A DNA stretch of 64,000 bases, taken from positions 24,927,601 to 24,991,600 of the forward strand of contig NC_135218.1 of the NCBI RefSeq assembly GCF_052324685.1, in the 5' to 3' direction. The notes below the pieces were generated by a model. The model had not been told where the DNA came from. It worked only from the letters and a program-made list of their open reading frames with translations, and did not search any database. The stretch comes from Brachyhypopomus gauderio (Eukaryota; Chordata; Actinopteri; Gymnotiformes; Hypopomidae). Shown here piece by piece: positions 51,215 to 61,828 of this stretch. Every line of letters starts with the position of its first letter. Position 1 is the stretch's first letter. A program made the position numbers and the translations under genes.

Positions 51215-54200
51215 TAATAATAAAATATAGCCGCAAGCGGCGATTGGCGGGTTCACACAAAAAAAGGCACAAAAGCCCAAAGGGTCTTTTAGACCAACAA
51301 GTGATATGAAGGTACTTCAGTCCAAAAAATGGACAGATAAAGTAATTTGCAAAAAATTATTCAACTGGGGCAATAAAGGCCCAAAAGATCAAAACAAAAT
51401 GTCATGGCAAAATGATTCAGATCATAGAAGTTAATCAAATGCTGTGATTAGCTTTGTATGTGTGTGTTTGTGTGTTTTTTCATGTATGCAGTAAGGGCTT
51501 CTTGAGGCTTTTTTTGGTTGGCTTGAGCAAAGGAATACAGCTGAAGTAGAATTTTGTTTCTAGGCCATACAGTGTGGAAGATATTAAACAAAATGATTCA
51601 GACCATACAACTAAATCAAATGCTGAGATTAGGTTAAAAGCACTGACACACTGACCCAGGGGCCTAGTCAAATAAATATACCTTTGGCAGAATTTGTCAG
51701 AAGTTGTGAACATAGCAGCAGGAGAGCTCTTGTTAATGCCCCACATGTAAACCCCACTCTTTAACCCTTTTCATTTAGCTGACAAAATCTGTCACATGTG
51801 AATCTCAAACAAACCAAAGAGTGATGGCTTACTATACAATAAAATAACACAAATATTCTTATATTTGCCTGTTCATGATGTTCTCATCCCTACTCTGACA
51901 TGTTCTCACTGTTGTGGCCATAGTAGGGAGGCCACTAGGAATGTGTATCTAACAAGACTTTGATGATAAGTAAAGCATGCAGTTATATAGAGGTTGTGTG
52001 TGAAATGTGAATTACATATCTCTGTCCTCTCATGTCATTTCAGGATGTATAGAGGACACGAGTTGAGAGTGTGGATGGAAAAATGAAGCTAAATATCAGT
52101 TAGTGTGTTGGAAATGGCTAAAGAAATGTATATATGAAGCATATAGGAAGTCCTGTGTGAGGGTGTGTGGAAAAAAGAAGCTAAATATCTGTATATTAGT
52201 CACTGGGTAATTGATAGTAATGGCTAGAATTAGTGTGTATGTGAAACCTATAGGCCAGAGAGGCCTTTGTTTTTGTGAGTGCATGTGAAGGAGAGAGAGG
52301 GGGAGAGAGAGCCCAAGGGTTGTAAAGTGTTAGAAGCATGGGGGAGTGGAGGAGGGGGGCAGCGTGTGTGAGAATGGCAAACGTGCGTGTCTTATTCAAC
52401 TGAGGCAATAAAGGCCCAAAAGATCAAAACAAAATGTATTGGCAAAATGATTCAGGTCATAGAAGTTAATCAAATGCTGTGATTAGCTTTGTATGTGTGT
52501 GTTTTTTCATGTATGCAGTAAGGGCTTCTTGAGGCTTTTTTGGTTGGCTTGAGCAAAGGAATACAGCTGAAGTACAATTTTGTTTCTAGGCCATACAGTG
52601 TGGAAGATATTAGCAAAATGATTCAGACAATACAACTAAATCAAATGCTGAGATTAGGTTAAAAGTACTGACACACTGACCCAGGGGCCTAGTCAAATAA
52701 ATATACCTTTGGCTGAATTTGACTGATGTTGTGAACATAGCAGCAGGAGAGCTCTGGTTAATGCCCCACATGTAAACACCACTCTTTAACCCTTTTCATT
52801 TAGCTGACAAAATATGTCACATGTGATTCTCAAACAAACCAGAGTGATGGGTTACTATACAATAAAATAACACAAATATTCTTATCTTTGCCTGTTCATG
52901 ATGTTCTCATCCCTACTCTGACATGTTCTCACTGTTGTGCCCATAGTAGGGAGGCCACTAGGAATGTGTATCTAACAAGACTTTGATGATAAGTAAAGCA
53001 TGCAGTTATATAGAGGTTGTGTGTGAAATGTGAATTACATATCTCTGTCCTCTCTTATGTCATTTCAGGATGTATAGAGGGCATGAGTTGAGAGTGTGGA
53101 TGGAAAAATGAAGCTAAATATCAGTTAGTGTGTTGGAAATGGCAAGAGAAATTTATATATGAAGCATATAGGAAGTCCTGTGTGAGGGTGTGTGGAAAAA
53201 AAGAAGCTAAATATCTGTATATTAGTCACTGGGTAATTGGTAGTAATGGCTAGAATTAGTGTGTATGTGAAACCTATAGGCCAGAGAGGCCTTTGTTTGT
53301 GTGAGTGCATGTGAAGGAGAGAGAGGGGGAGGGAGAGCCCAAGGGTTGTAAAGTGTTAGAAGCATGGGGGAGTGGAGGAGGGGGGCAGCGTGTGTGAGAA
53401 CGTGCGTGTCTTAGCAGCTGTCTATGCCTCCCTGCACTGGTCAGTATGGAAAATGAAAATATTCACTGTAGAGCCGTTTGCAGGCGGATTTGGCTCAAAC
53501 TTGGCACACTTCACCACAATGGTCATGTGAATGTGGATGTCAGTTTTCATAACAATCAGACATACTATGGCGTAGTTATTGAACTGTGAATTTGACGTGT
53601 TACGATGGTAGCATTGTGATGTATATGAAAAATATTAATTTGTGAAAACCTTAGGATTTTCTTGCTAATCTTAACATTTCAGAGTCTGCTGAGTATTACA
53701 AGGTGTGATTTAAAGGTGATTGAGTTAAAATGCTAGGACTAGTATGAAAATGACAAGTTATATATATTTGATAATAGTGAAAAAGTGGTACATTTTTGCA
53801 AAGCACATGTAATTAGAAAGTTGCTAGGAATTCTGCATACAATCATATGAGTGCAAACATTTCTTGATAAGTGAAAATATGTAGGAGAAATTCTGGATTT
53901 TCTAGTATAGCGCCACCTAGTGGTGCAATTCCCTTCTAACATGAGTATGTCTTAGAGGGTGTGTACATGAACATACCATGTCAGTTTCATGTGTATGTAC
54001 CTATGGTAAGTCTGTCAAATGGCCAATTAATTAAAATTAAAATTAATTGGCTTATGGCGGCCATGTTTTTTGAGTGATGAGGTCATCATTGTGTGCCTTG
54101 ATACCACTTGGGCCCCTGATGACGTCTGTAAAGTTTGGGCTTGATGTGACTAATGGTTTCTGAGAAACAAATTTCCCCATGTTATAGCGCCCCCTATTGG

Positions 54201-54855
54201 ACAATCGTGGCCAGCTTTGACCTGTGACCTCTGAGTCATGTGCCCTAACAACTGATACATTTTCATGAAGATTGGTCAAAGCATTGCTGAGATATAGCTG
54301 CTGAAGTAAATTTAGCCACGCCTCAGAGCTATTGATTGACATGTGACAGTCAGACTGTATACCAATGTCACAGTTTTGTTGATATTCATTGACAATGAGA
54401 TTCTTGTGAATATTTTGACACCAAGATTGTGGTGATCAGATAAAAAACCAGGGACTAGTATAAAAAAATAGGTTTTGCATATTATGCAAATTAGCAAAAA
54501 AATCTAAGTAGGCGGAGCTTAATGGTTGTATATGAATAGTCCTATTGAATTTTGCCAAGGAATCCATAAAAAGTGGAATTTTGTTTCTATGACTTACGGA
54601 TTAGGAGATATGGACCAAACGACAAAATGGTGTGCTATAGCGCCACCAATCAGGCCAATGTGGGTCTCTGTACTTGAGTCTGGTCCTTGGACCATACATT
54701 ATCAATTTGCCAAGTTTGGTGTTTCTAGGCCTTACGGTCTAGGCTGCACAATGCGTTTTAGGTCAAAAAATGGGCAAAAGAATAATAATAATAAGAAGAA
54801 GAAAGAAAAATCCTAACAATTACATAGGGTTCCCACACTATGTGTGTGAACCCTA
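51215..54855. repeat. Dispersed fish repeat with internal 1-kb tandem duplication
   Basis: Bounded by TATAGCCGCAAGCGGCGATT at the left and a tail of ATAATAATAAGAAGAAGAAA then CTATGTGTGTGAACCCTAA at the right. Both resemble widely repeated fish noncoding sequence, but I cannot assign the class. It contains a direct duplication, copy A about 51357-52391 and copy B about 52392-53413, nearly identical. No long ORF. Inserted inside the Harbinger-like element. Confidence 0.65.
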
Positions 54856-56280
54856 AAAACGAAGTTTCAAAAGGGCACTTTCGTTGATAAAGGGCAAAGT
54901 TGGGGTCTAATTGTGCACGCCACTGTGCATGGGTAAGTTTGAGTGTTTTCGTGTTTATCTGTACTCGTTCTCTGGTATGTTCGCTTTAGTCATCCGTGTA
55001 GCGGACCACTTGGATTAATCACACAAACAATGCTCGGAGCTTCGACTGGTGTATCTTTATTCTCTCCTCCTTTCGCCACCGACATTTGACACCGTGAAAA
55101 CTACAAAATGTGGCAAAAAATAAAAAATAAACACAAATGCCCTAACACCATACCTCACAGATAATGTGTAGAACAGGGTCCAAACTTTAAATGCGTCACT
55201 CCTAGCAAACTTGCACATGAACTCAACTTTATGTTATGAGCCGCAGCTCTTACTGAAAACAAAACAACAATCACATCTCCCTTCGTTTTAAATTAAATAA
55301 ATCACTCTTTTGGATTAATACAATTTTTCTTCCTACCTCCTTCTGCTTCCAAGGGCGCTAAGTTTGAACTTTGTTTTACATTTGACATACAACAACACAA
55401 AAAAAACGAAGCCAACTACAGTAAAATATCTTCCACAAGTGTCAACAAGGAATATAACAAGTAATTCGTTTGTTCTTGTGTTTTTTCAAACTCTGGAGCA
55501 ACGTACATCGAACGCGCACAGAAGAACTCGCGCTGAAGATCTCGTGCTGAAAGTCTCGTGCCGAAAGTTTAGTTCAGCGATAACAGGAGGTAGCAGAATA
55601 ATCAAATATTCAATAATAAACAAATAAATAAATATAAGGCTGTCACTTACAATCCGTGTTGTGTCGCTGTAGTGGTTTGTGGTGTCGTCTAGTTTAGTCA
55701 TGCCTCATCATGATCGTGCTGTCCGTGTGTCTTCTATTATATTAACGTAGTTAAGTTAATGTTAAATGTGAAACCCCTTATATAAAATGCTCTTCTCAGC
55801 AAGTGTCCTCCCACTTATAACACTTCACCCCCACGTCACAACATAAAACAGATTTATTACAGATTGTTCATCAGTGAACGTTCATCACGCCATCAGCGTC
55901 ATTTAAACCACTGCGAGCGAGTGGCATCGCATTTGTAGGATTCGTGGAAATGAAGATGGTTTATATTTTTTGTTTGTTAATTTATGTTGGGTGAACGATT
56001 CGGAGCTGACCGACAGCTCCAAACTACGAGTTCAGGATGCTGTTTAACGATTATGTCGGGAGCCGCTCGGCTGACAATCTAGACTAACAATATAAACCAA
56101 TACAAAGCGAAATATACTACAAATTGCACAAATACTAAATGCGATGCCATTCGCTCGCAGAGGTTTAAATGACGCTGATGGCGTGTAGGAACATTCACTG
56201 ATAACCATACATCTATAATAATAAACCCTTTAAATTTAGTGCTGTCGTTAACGGTCTACCAGATTCACGTACCCTCCTAT

Positions 56281-56478
56281 CAGGGGCGAGGCTAGGGTAT
56301 TTTTAGTGGTGCTAGAGCACCACCGTGAAGTTGCTCAGCACCCCCTGGCTCAACACATTTTTTAAATATTATATTATGCAAAAACCTTGCTCTGCACCTG
56401 CGCAATACTTTGGTATTGTGCCTCTGTGAGCACTGGGGGCTGGGCACCCCTAAAGACCAGATCCTAAAATCGCCCCTG
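56281..56478. mobile_element. hAT-type MITE (198 bp) with perfect 8-bp duplication
   Basis: Termini CAGGGGCGAGGCTAGG and CCTAAAATCGCCCCTG are flanked by CCTCCTAT on both sides (56273-56280 and 56479-56486). CAGGGGC-type ends plus an 8-bp duplication are hAT hallmarks. Nested inside the Harbinger-like element. Confidence 0.9.
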
Positions 56479-57907
56479 CCTCCTATAATCTTAATTCGAC
56501 GTTATCGCTAAACAGTATTCTGAACTAGTAATATAGAGCTGTCTAGCTGGATGTCGGCTAGTATTTCACTCAACATAATTTTTAAACAAAAGTTATTAAC
56601 CATCTTCATTTCAACAAATGGCGATTCGGAGCTCGTCGGGATGATTTTAAGCGAGTGGCCGATACGCAGAGTCACCCAAGAGTCTTTAGATGTCTGTCAG
56701 CAGAGGCAGGCGGCGTTTCTGGACAACGGAGACCACAGTCACGCAGCACTGGCCACAATAAGTGCCACGATTATGTGGCAGCTGCCACAAGGTGCCATTT
56801 CTGGGTGGCACAGTGGTCACTTTCGTGCTGCTTACATGCTACTTACACGCCAAACAGGGACCGCACTCTTACAGGAAATTTAGCAGAAAGACGCGCCTCT
56901 TAATGACCTCTGATATGTTTTGTGATTGGCCAGATGCAGTTCGATTAGCTCTGAGTTTGTTTGCTCATCCTACGTATCCCGGATGAACCGCATTTCAACC
57001 TGAACCTGAATTTCAACCCGAACCTGAATTTCGACCCGAACCTGAATTACGACCCGAACCTGAATTTCGACCCGAATCTCAAGCGTCCGCACACGGCGAG
57101 CAACTAGCTGAGCAAACGGGCACGCGTGACCGTTTGCTCAGCTAGTTGCTCGCTGTGTGCGGGGGGCTTTAGTGAATTCACCGTGAGCAGTAGTAGTCGC
57201 TACAGTATCTCCTGACATTACGTTTGTGTAGCTGCGCGGTATTATTTGTAAAATTATTTGTAAATGTAATACAAGCGAACTGTTCAGTCAGACAGCTACT
57301 TGTTGTGAAACGAAATACCATTACAATTTAAAGCATTTTAAAGTAGGCGACGTTAGTCAAAATTCCAGCACTTTTCAAACAAAGCAACATTAAAGTTCGT
57401 CAGGTAAATGTTCATTCCCCTGTTTTTGAGGGGTATTTCTTTATACTACCGCATATCGTTACAGGAGGACACTGCAAAAAATGACTTGTAAAACGTGCTC
57501 GCGCTCTCACAGGGTCGCACGCAGCGTGCGGAGTGGAGCGCTACGGTCAGACGCAAAAGTAGAACTGACCAAGAAGAAAGCAAAAATATATATTTTTACT
57601 AGAGAAAATAAAAATAGTAACGCACAGTTACTTGGATAAGTAACTTTAATCTGATTACTGGACTGGAAATAGTAGCGCGTTATATTACTTGTTACCGAAA
57701 AAAGTGGTAAGATTGGAGTAACGCGTTACTGACATCACTTTTCGCCACCCACCCCAAACCCCCATCCCCCCCCCCCCCCCCCGTCAACAAAGTACGTTCG
57801 CCACCCCCCCTAAGAAGGAGCCATTTGGGAGCCGAAAGAGCCGACTCTTTATGAGGAGCTGAGCCAAAAGAACCGGCTCCCTAAAAAGAGCCGAAATTCC
57901 CATCACT

Positions 57908-57996
57908 TATACCGGAGGCGCAGGGACTCATGGGATGTAGCGTCGGTCCAATGGGGGACGACGCTACATCCCATGAGTCCCTGCGACTCCGGTATA
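57908..57996. repeat. Near-perfect palindrome (38-bp arms)
   Basis: The left arm starts TATACCGGAGGCGCAGGGAC and the right arm ends GTCCCTGCGACTCCGGTATA, with one mismatch and a loop of about 13 bp. It directly abuts the THAP-encoding element. The outer hAT element inserted at its left edge, since the hAT target duplication ATACCGGA is part of the arm. Confidence 0.9.
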
Positions 57997-58088
57997 GGCC
58001 CTTTTCACAACAAAACGGAAATACGTCACCGCCGGGTAAAACAAGTTCCGGTACTCGCAGAAGATAGTTGTTGTCAATTCACCTCAGC

Positions 58089-58223
58089 ATGGAGCGTGTG
58101 TTTACTTCATCCCTGTCGTCGCTGCCGAGACTGAATTTTAAATACGTTTCCAGTATCGTTGGAGAACATTCAACAACGAACGGTTCCAAGTTAAATAGAG
58201 GCTACAAATTGTTTGTAGAATAA
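58089..58223 (+). pseudogene. 44-codon ORF near left end of the THAP element; possible truncated transposon ORF
   Basis: Opens MERVFTSSLSSLPRL and ends RGYKLFVE then stop, about 90 bp from the left terminus and pointing inward. Its position, and a faint memory of similar N-termini in nuclease proteins of THAP-bearing fish elements, suggest the broken start of the second transposon protein. This is an inference; the ORF is short and could be chance. Confidence 0.3.
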
Positions 58224-58410
58224 TTTATTCACTTATACCAGGGTAAGCTAACACCAGCTAGCACTAGCTAGGTAACTAACTATTATTTAAGGTATAGCTG
58301 ATTCCATTAGTCATCCTACAGAGTGGTAAAACAGTCTATATTATTATGATATATATTATAATATTACAAATGATACTGACAGCTTTAGTTAACAATATCT
58401 AGCTAGGTTA

Positions 58411-58745
58411 AGCTGGGCGTACACTGTGCGAATTTTGGCCCATTTCAGCCGATTTTTCACTCGTGCGACTATTTTTGCGATCGGGCTGAGTTTCGGCTCA
58501 ATCGCGTGTCGTGCATCGTATAGTTTACACAGGTACACGAGGAGCGATTCACACCTCACGACCAACTCCCGATCAGAAATCGCAGCGTCGCAAGAATATC
58601 AAACATGTTTGAAATTCAAATCGCTCCTCGTGAGAGTATCGCACTGTTGAAGCAGCTCCACGAGCCGACTCTCCCTGCGATTTAGTCGTAGTTTGAGCTG
58701 GAGCTGAGCACATGATTTAAAATATCGTACAGTGTACGCCCAGCT
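58411..58745. mobile_element. Harbinger-type MITE (335 bp) nested in the THAP element
   Basis: Ends AGCTGGGCGTACACTGT and ACAGTGTACGCCCAGCT are perfect inverse complements, flanked by TTA on each side (58408-58410 and 58746-58748). A 3-bp TTA duplication indicates PIF/Harbinger mobilisation. Confidence 0.9.
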
Positions 58746-59029
58746 TTAGCTAGCCAAGGGACGTCAGCTATTGATTGTTTGGTTTACATCAGTATCAATA
58801 AAGTTCATGACACACACCAAGTTATTACGTGTTATTGTTTATTCAGTGTCCAATATAGTCGACAGCAAAGTGATGGTCAGAGCTGGATGCTACCGAGCAG
58901 AGCTGGATGCTAGCGGATCACAGCTAGTTTTAGAGCCGTTTCAGTGGAACAGTTGCTGTCCGCATTTGAAAGAGCAAACTCTCGACTAGTAGATGTTCGT
59001 GGTGTACTGCCAGCCGAGAGCTTGTTCTT

Positions 59030-59705
59030 TTCTAGCTAGAAGCTATCGGATCACGGCTAGAAGCTAGTGAACCGGGGCTAGAAGCTATCGGATCACGGCT
59101 AGAAGCTATCGGATCACGGCTAGAAGCTAGCGAACCGGGGCTAGAAGCTAGCGAACCGGGGCTAGAAGCTATCGGATGACGGCTAGAAGCTATCGGATGA
59201 CGGCTAGAAGCTATTGGATGACGGCTAGAAGCTATCGGATGACGGCTAGAAGCTATCGGATGACGGCTAGAAGCTAGCGAACCGGGGCTAAAAGCTAGCG
59301 AACCGGAGCTAAAAGCTAGCGAACCGGAGCTAGATGCTAGCGAACCGGAGCTAGATGCTAGCGAACCGGGGCTAGAAGCTAGCGAACCGGAGCTAGAAGC
59401 TAGCGAACCCTAGCTAGAAGCTAGCGAACCGGAGCTAGAAGCTAGCGAACCGGAGCTAGATGCTAGCGGAGCGGGGCTAGAAGCTAGCGAACCCTAGCTA
59501 GAAGCTAGCGAACCGGAGCTAGAAGCTAGCGAACCGGAGCTAGAAGCTAGCGAACCGGGGCTAGATGCTATCGGACCGGGGTTAGAAGCTAGCGAACCGG
59601 AGCTAGAAGCTAGCGAACCGGAGCTAGAAGCTAGCGAACCGGAGCTAGAAGCTAGCAAACTGGGGCTAGATGCTAGCGGGTAACAGCTAGATGCTAGCGG
59701 ACGTA
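59030..59705. repeat. 21-bp minisatellite (CTAGAAGCTAGCGAACCGGAG), about 32 copies
   Basis: The unit is CTAGAAGCTAGCGAACCGGAG with variants ATGACGG, ATCACGG, CCCTAG, GGGG and GATGCTAG. The period is a multiple of three, and on the minus strand it reads L-A-S-S-S-G-S in frame with the THAP ORF upstream. It is flanked by inverted copies of GTTTCAGTGGAACAGTTGCT (about 58940-58980 and 59715-59768). Confidence 0.95.
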
Positions 59706-60048
59706 CGTGTACTCCCAGCCGAGAGCTTGATCTTTCAAACGCGGACAGCAACTGTTCCACTGAAACCGGCTGGGAACAGTAACACTACTGGGAACAGTAA
59801 CAGGGAACAGCACCAACTTTTAGCCGTGAGCTTCCTGCTATGTAGTCTGCAGCAGTGAAATGCTGGCTACACACAAAGATGCTCCGTATCACAAAGTTTT
59901 CCCCTTCATCCCTCCTAATTGCACAAACCCATTTTCTTTTCTGCTCGTCGTCAGCCGGAAAACCATAGAAACTGAGATACGACTGTTTTTGCTTCGAGAT
60001 CGAGCACCCTGGTGCACTGCAAAAGCTCTTGTTATTGGACTCTGCCAT
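59494..60048 (-). pseudogene. THAP-domain protein with in-frame stop, followed by heptapeptide repeats
   Basis: Frame from ATG at 60048: MAESNNKSFCSAPGCS..., with the C2CH zinc module (C-x4-C, the conserved W in RKWVCAI, and C-x2-H in VCSQHF) and the closing AVP motif, so a complete THAP DNA-binding domain of about 85 residues. A TAG at 59785-59787 ends it. The same frame then stays open to 59494, reading through a 30-residue segment into seven-residue LASSSGS repeats coded by the minisatellite. The stop sits in an 18-bp tandem duplication (TGTTACTGTTCCCAG twice). Either the short protein is all that is made, or this is a decayed longer one. It lies inside a DNA transposon, so it is a transposon gene rather than a host thap gene. 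Confidence 0.75.
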
Positions 60049-60353
60049 TGTTTAATGTGTAACGGAAGTAACTTTACCCTGCAACGAGAGCTTCCGGAAG
60101 AAAAAATGCGGAAGTGTGAAAAGGGCCTATTGTTCTCTGTTAATGTGATGTAACATTAAAAAATATATAAAAAATATAAAAAAATACAACATTAATAGTT
60201 AAAATTAGCCATAAACTCCGAACCGTCAGAACACATATTTCATATTTCAGCGCTACAGTTATAGTTAAACTATGAACGGACAGAATCGAATGCCAGACAC
60301 ATTTTCTAACGCTATATGAATCAATAAGAATATATTAGCGTTAACTAAATAAG

Positions 60354-61095
60354 TAGTGTTGCCATAGTTACTTTGAAACAGTAATCCGACTACTGACTAC
60401 TTCTTTAAAAAGTAACTCAGTTAGATTACTTTTAGTTACTTTCAGCAGAGGCTGATCCCCCGCCCCATAACATGAAAATGACTACCAGTTCTGCCAATAC
60501 TCACTTTATTGACATGTATTTTAACCGGAACATCAAAAATGACACTGGCATTTGTAAACTTTTTCTTGAAATAGGCTTACATGTTTTTTAAATAAATAAA
60601 TAACAGTCTTTCTGTTCAACTCCGCCCACTTACAGGGTTGCCAACTCTCACGCATTGAGCGTGAGACACGCATTTGACTGTCTTCACACGCCACACTTCC
60701 GATATCTCACGCCGAAAAAAAATCTAGTTTATTTACCTCTGATCCACATCTATGATTCAATGAGTTACTAGTTCGATCTGGCGCCAACCACCGGCGATCG
60801 ATAGATCGCGATATAATACTGAATTTAGTCCATTTTACACCCCGCCCGGTAACAATTTACGTTCGCCGCCACCCCCCGGTTTTTTTTCAGGTTTGACGTT
60901 GTGTTTTTGAAAGTAGACGGTGACTTTGGCGCCGCAGAGCAGAGATGCAGAAATAGTAACGCACGATGTTTTAGATAAGTAACTTTAATCTGACTACTAG
61001 TTTTTAAATAGTAGTTGCGTTAGACTACTCGTTACTGAAAAAAGTAGTCCGACTACAGTAACGCGTTACTAAGTAACGTGTTACCGGCTTCACTG
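60354..61095. mobile_element. Non-autonomous hAT-type element (742 bp) with perfect 8-bp duplication
   Basis: Ends TAGTGTTGCCATAG and CCGGCTTCACTG are flanked by TAAATAAG on both sides (60346-60353 and 61096-61103). GTAACGCGTTACT motifs occur near the right end and in related sequence at 57590-57740. No ORF of note. Confidence 0.88.
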
Positions 61096-61727
61096 TAAAT
61101 AAGTTACATGCAATGAAAGCTGACAACGTTGCAAATACTTATTTGAAGAAAACACTGATTTCAAAACTCATACATTTGGGGTGCAGCGGGGTGATAACGA
61201 AAGGTTCTTCAAACAATATGCACAACCAGAACAACTCTTCATGCGCACTGTGCGGTGGTCCGATACAAACAGGCCCCACCCCTACCAATCATAAACTTAA
61301 CATATCATCTTTACTTAACATGATCATTGCAATGCCTATTTCAGCTCAATAATGATAAGGGGTGAGTTTCCCTAAATGAAATGAAAGTCCCACATCTGCG
61401 AATAACTTTCGCATGCTTACAAAAACTCTTCTAGATCTAGATCACTCCCTGCATAATGTCTAAACTTGTGATGAAAAAGCCAACGTTGCTAAATTAATAA
61501 TATGTATTATGTAATTTCCTGCATCAGAACTATCATTAGCTAAGATAAGACCTTAAGCCGGTTTGATAGTGGTCTACTTCCTTATTGAGTGAACCATGCA
61601 AGTAAGAACCTGGATGAATAAGTCTTCACTGTGTTCAACATCATCTACAATGTCATTCTGTTGAGTGGCCATTCGCACTAAAGAACATGTGGCTTAGATT
61701 GTATAGTCTACATGTCCAACAGCTCTA

Positions 61728-61735
61728 TATATATA

Positions 61736-61778
<43 letters not shown>

Positions 61779-61800
61779 ACACACACACACACACACACAT
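61728..61800. repeat. (TA)n-(CA)n microsatellite
   Basis: TATATATA/TGTGTG followed by about 12 TA units and then CA repeats, just downstream of the GIMAP-like gene's stop codon. Confidence 0.92.
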
Positions 61801-61828
61801 TATTAATGTATGTACAAGTGACAGATGA

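Larger units (their letters stand above)
50709..57168. mobile_element. PIF/Harbinger-like element with palindromic terminal repeats
   Basis: The ends are inverted copies of about 90 bp, starting AGCCCCCCGCACACAGCGAG. They differ at very few positions and are flanked by TTA on each side (50706-50708 and 57169-57171), the 3-bp duplication typical of PIF/Harbinger. Each terminal repeat is itself near-palindromic around ACGCGT (CTAGCTGAGCAAACGG on both arms). No transposase was recognised inside. Nested in the hAT-like element 50410-57908. Confidence 0.75.
50410..57908. mobile_element. Outer hAT-like element (about 7.5 kb with nested insertions)
   Basis: Left end TAGTGGTGTGTCGG, with CCGGTTCAAAGAGCCGGCTC inside. 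Right end carries inverse motifs (AGAGCCGAAATTCCCATCACTT, read from 57887). Both ends are bordered by ATACCGGA (50402-50409 and 57909-57916), an 8-bp target duplication as made by hAT transposases. Terminal repeats are imperfect. No transposase ORF is recognisable, and most of the length is nested repeats. Confidence 0.7.
57996..60128. mobile_element. THAP-encoding DNA transposon (ISL2EU-like candidate), degraded
   Basis: Terminal inverted repeats AGGCCCTTTTCACA and TGTGAAAAGGGCCT, with AT on each outer side (2-bp duplication). It carries a THAP-domain ORF on the minus strand near the right end and a short divergent ORF near the left end. THAP domains plus a 2-bp duplication fit ISL2EU. P elements (8-bp) and Kolobok (TTAA) also use THAP domains but fit the duplication less well. 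Contains a nested MITE and a minisatellite. Confidence 0.7.

Noticed and set aside
56551-56883. 110-codon ORF inside the Harbinger-like element
   Set aside because: No transposase motif, and its composition looks like ordinary repeat sequence; not strong enough to call.
50410-57908. LTR retrotransposon or endogenous retrovirus
   Set aside because: No direct long terminal repeats, no gag/pol-like frames; ends are inverted and duplications are 8 and 3 bp, as for DNA transposons.
59785-60048. Host thap-family gene
   Set aside because: The ORF lies between transposon terminal repeats, has no further exons seen and runs into a minisatellite; better read as a transposon gene.
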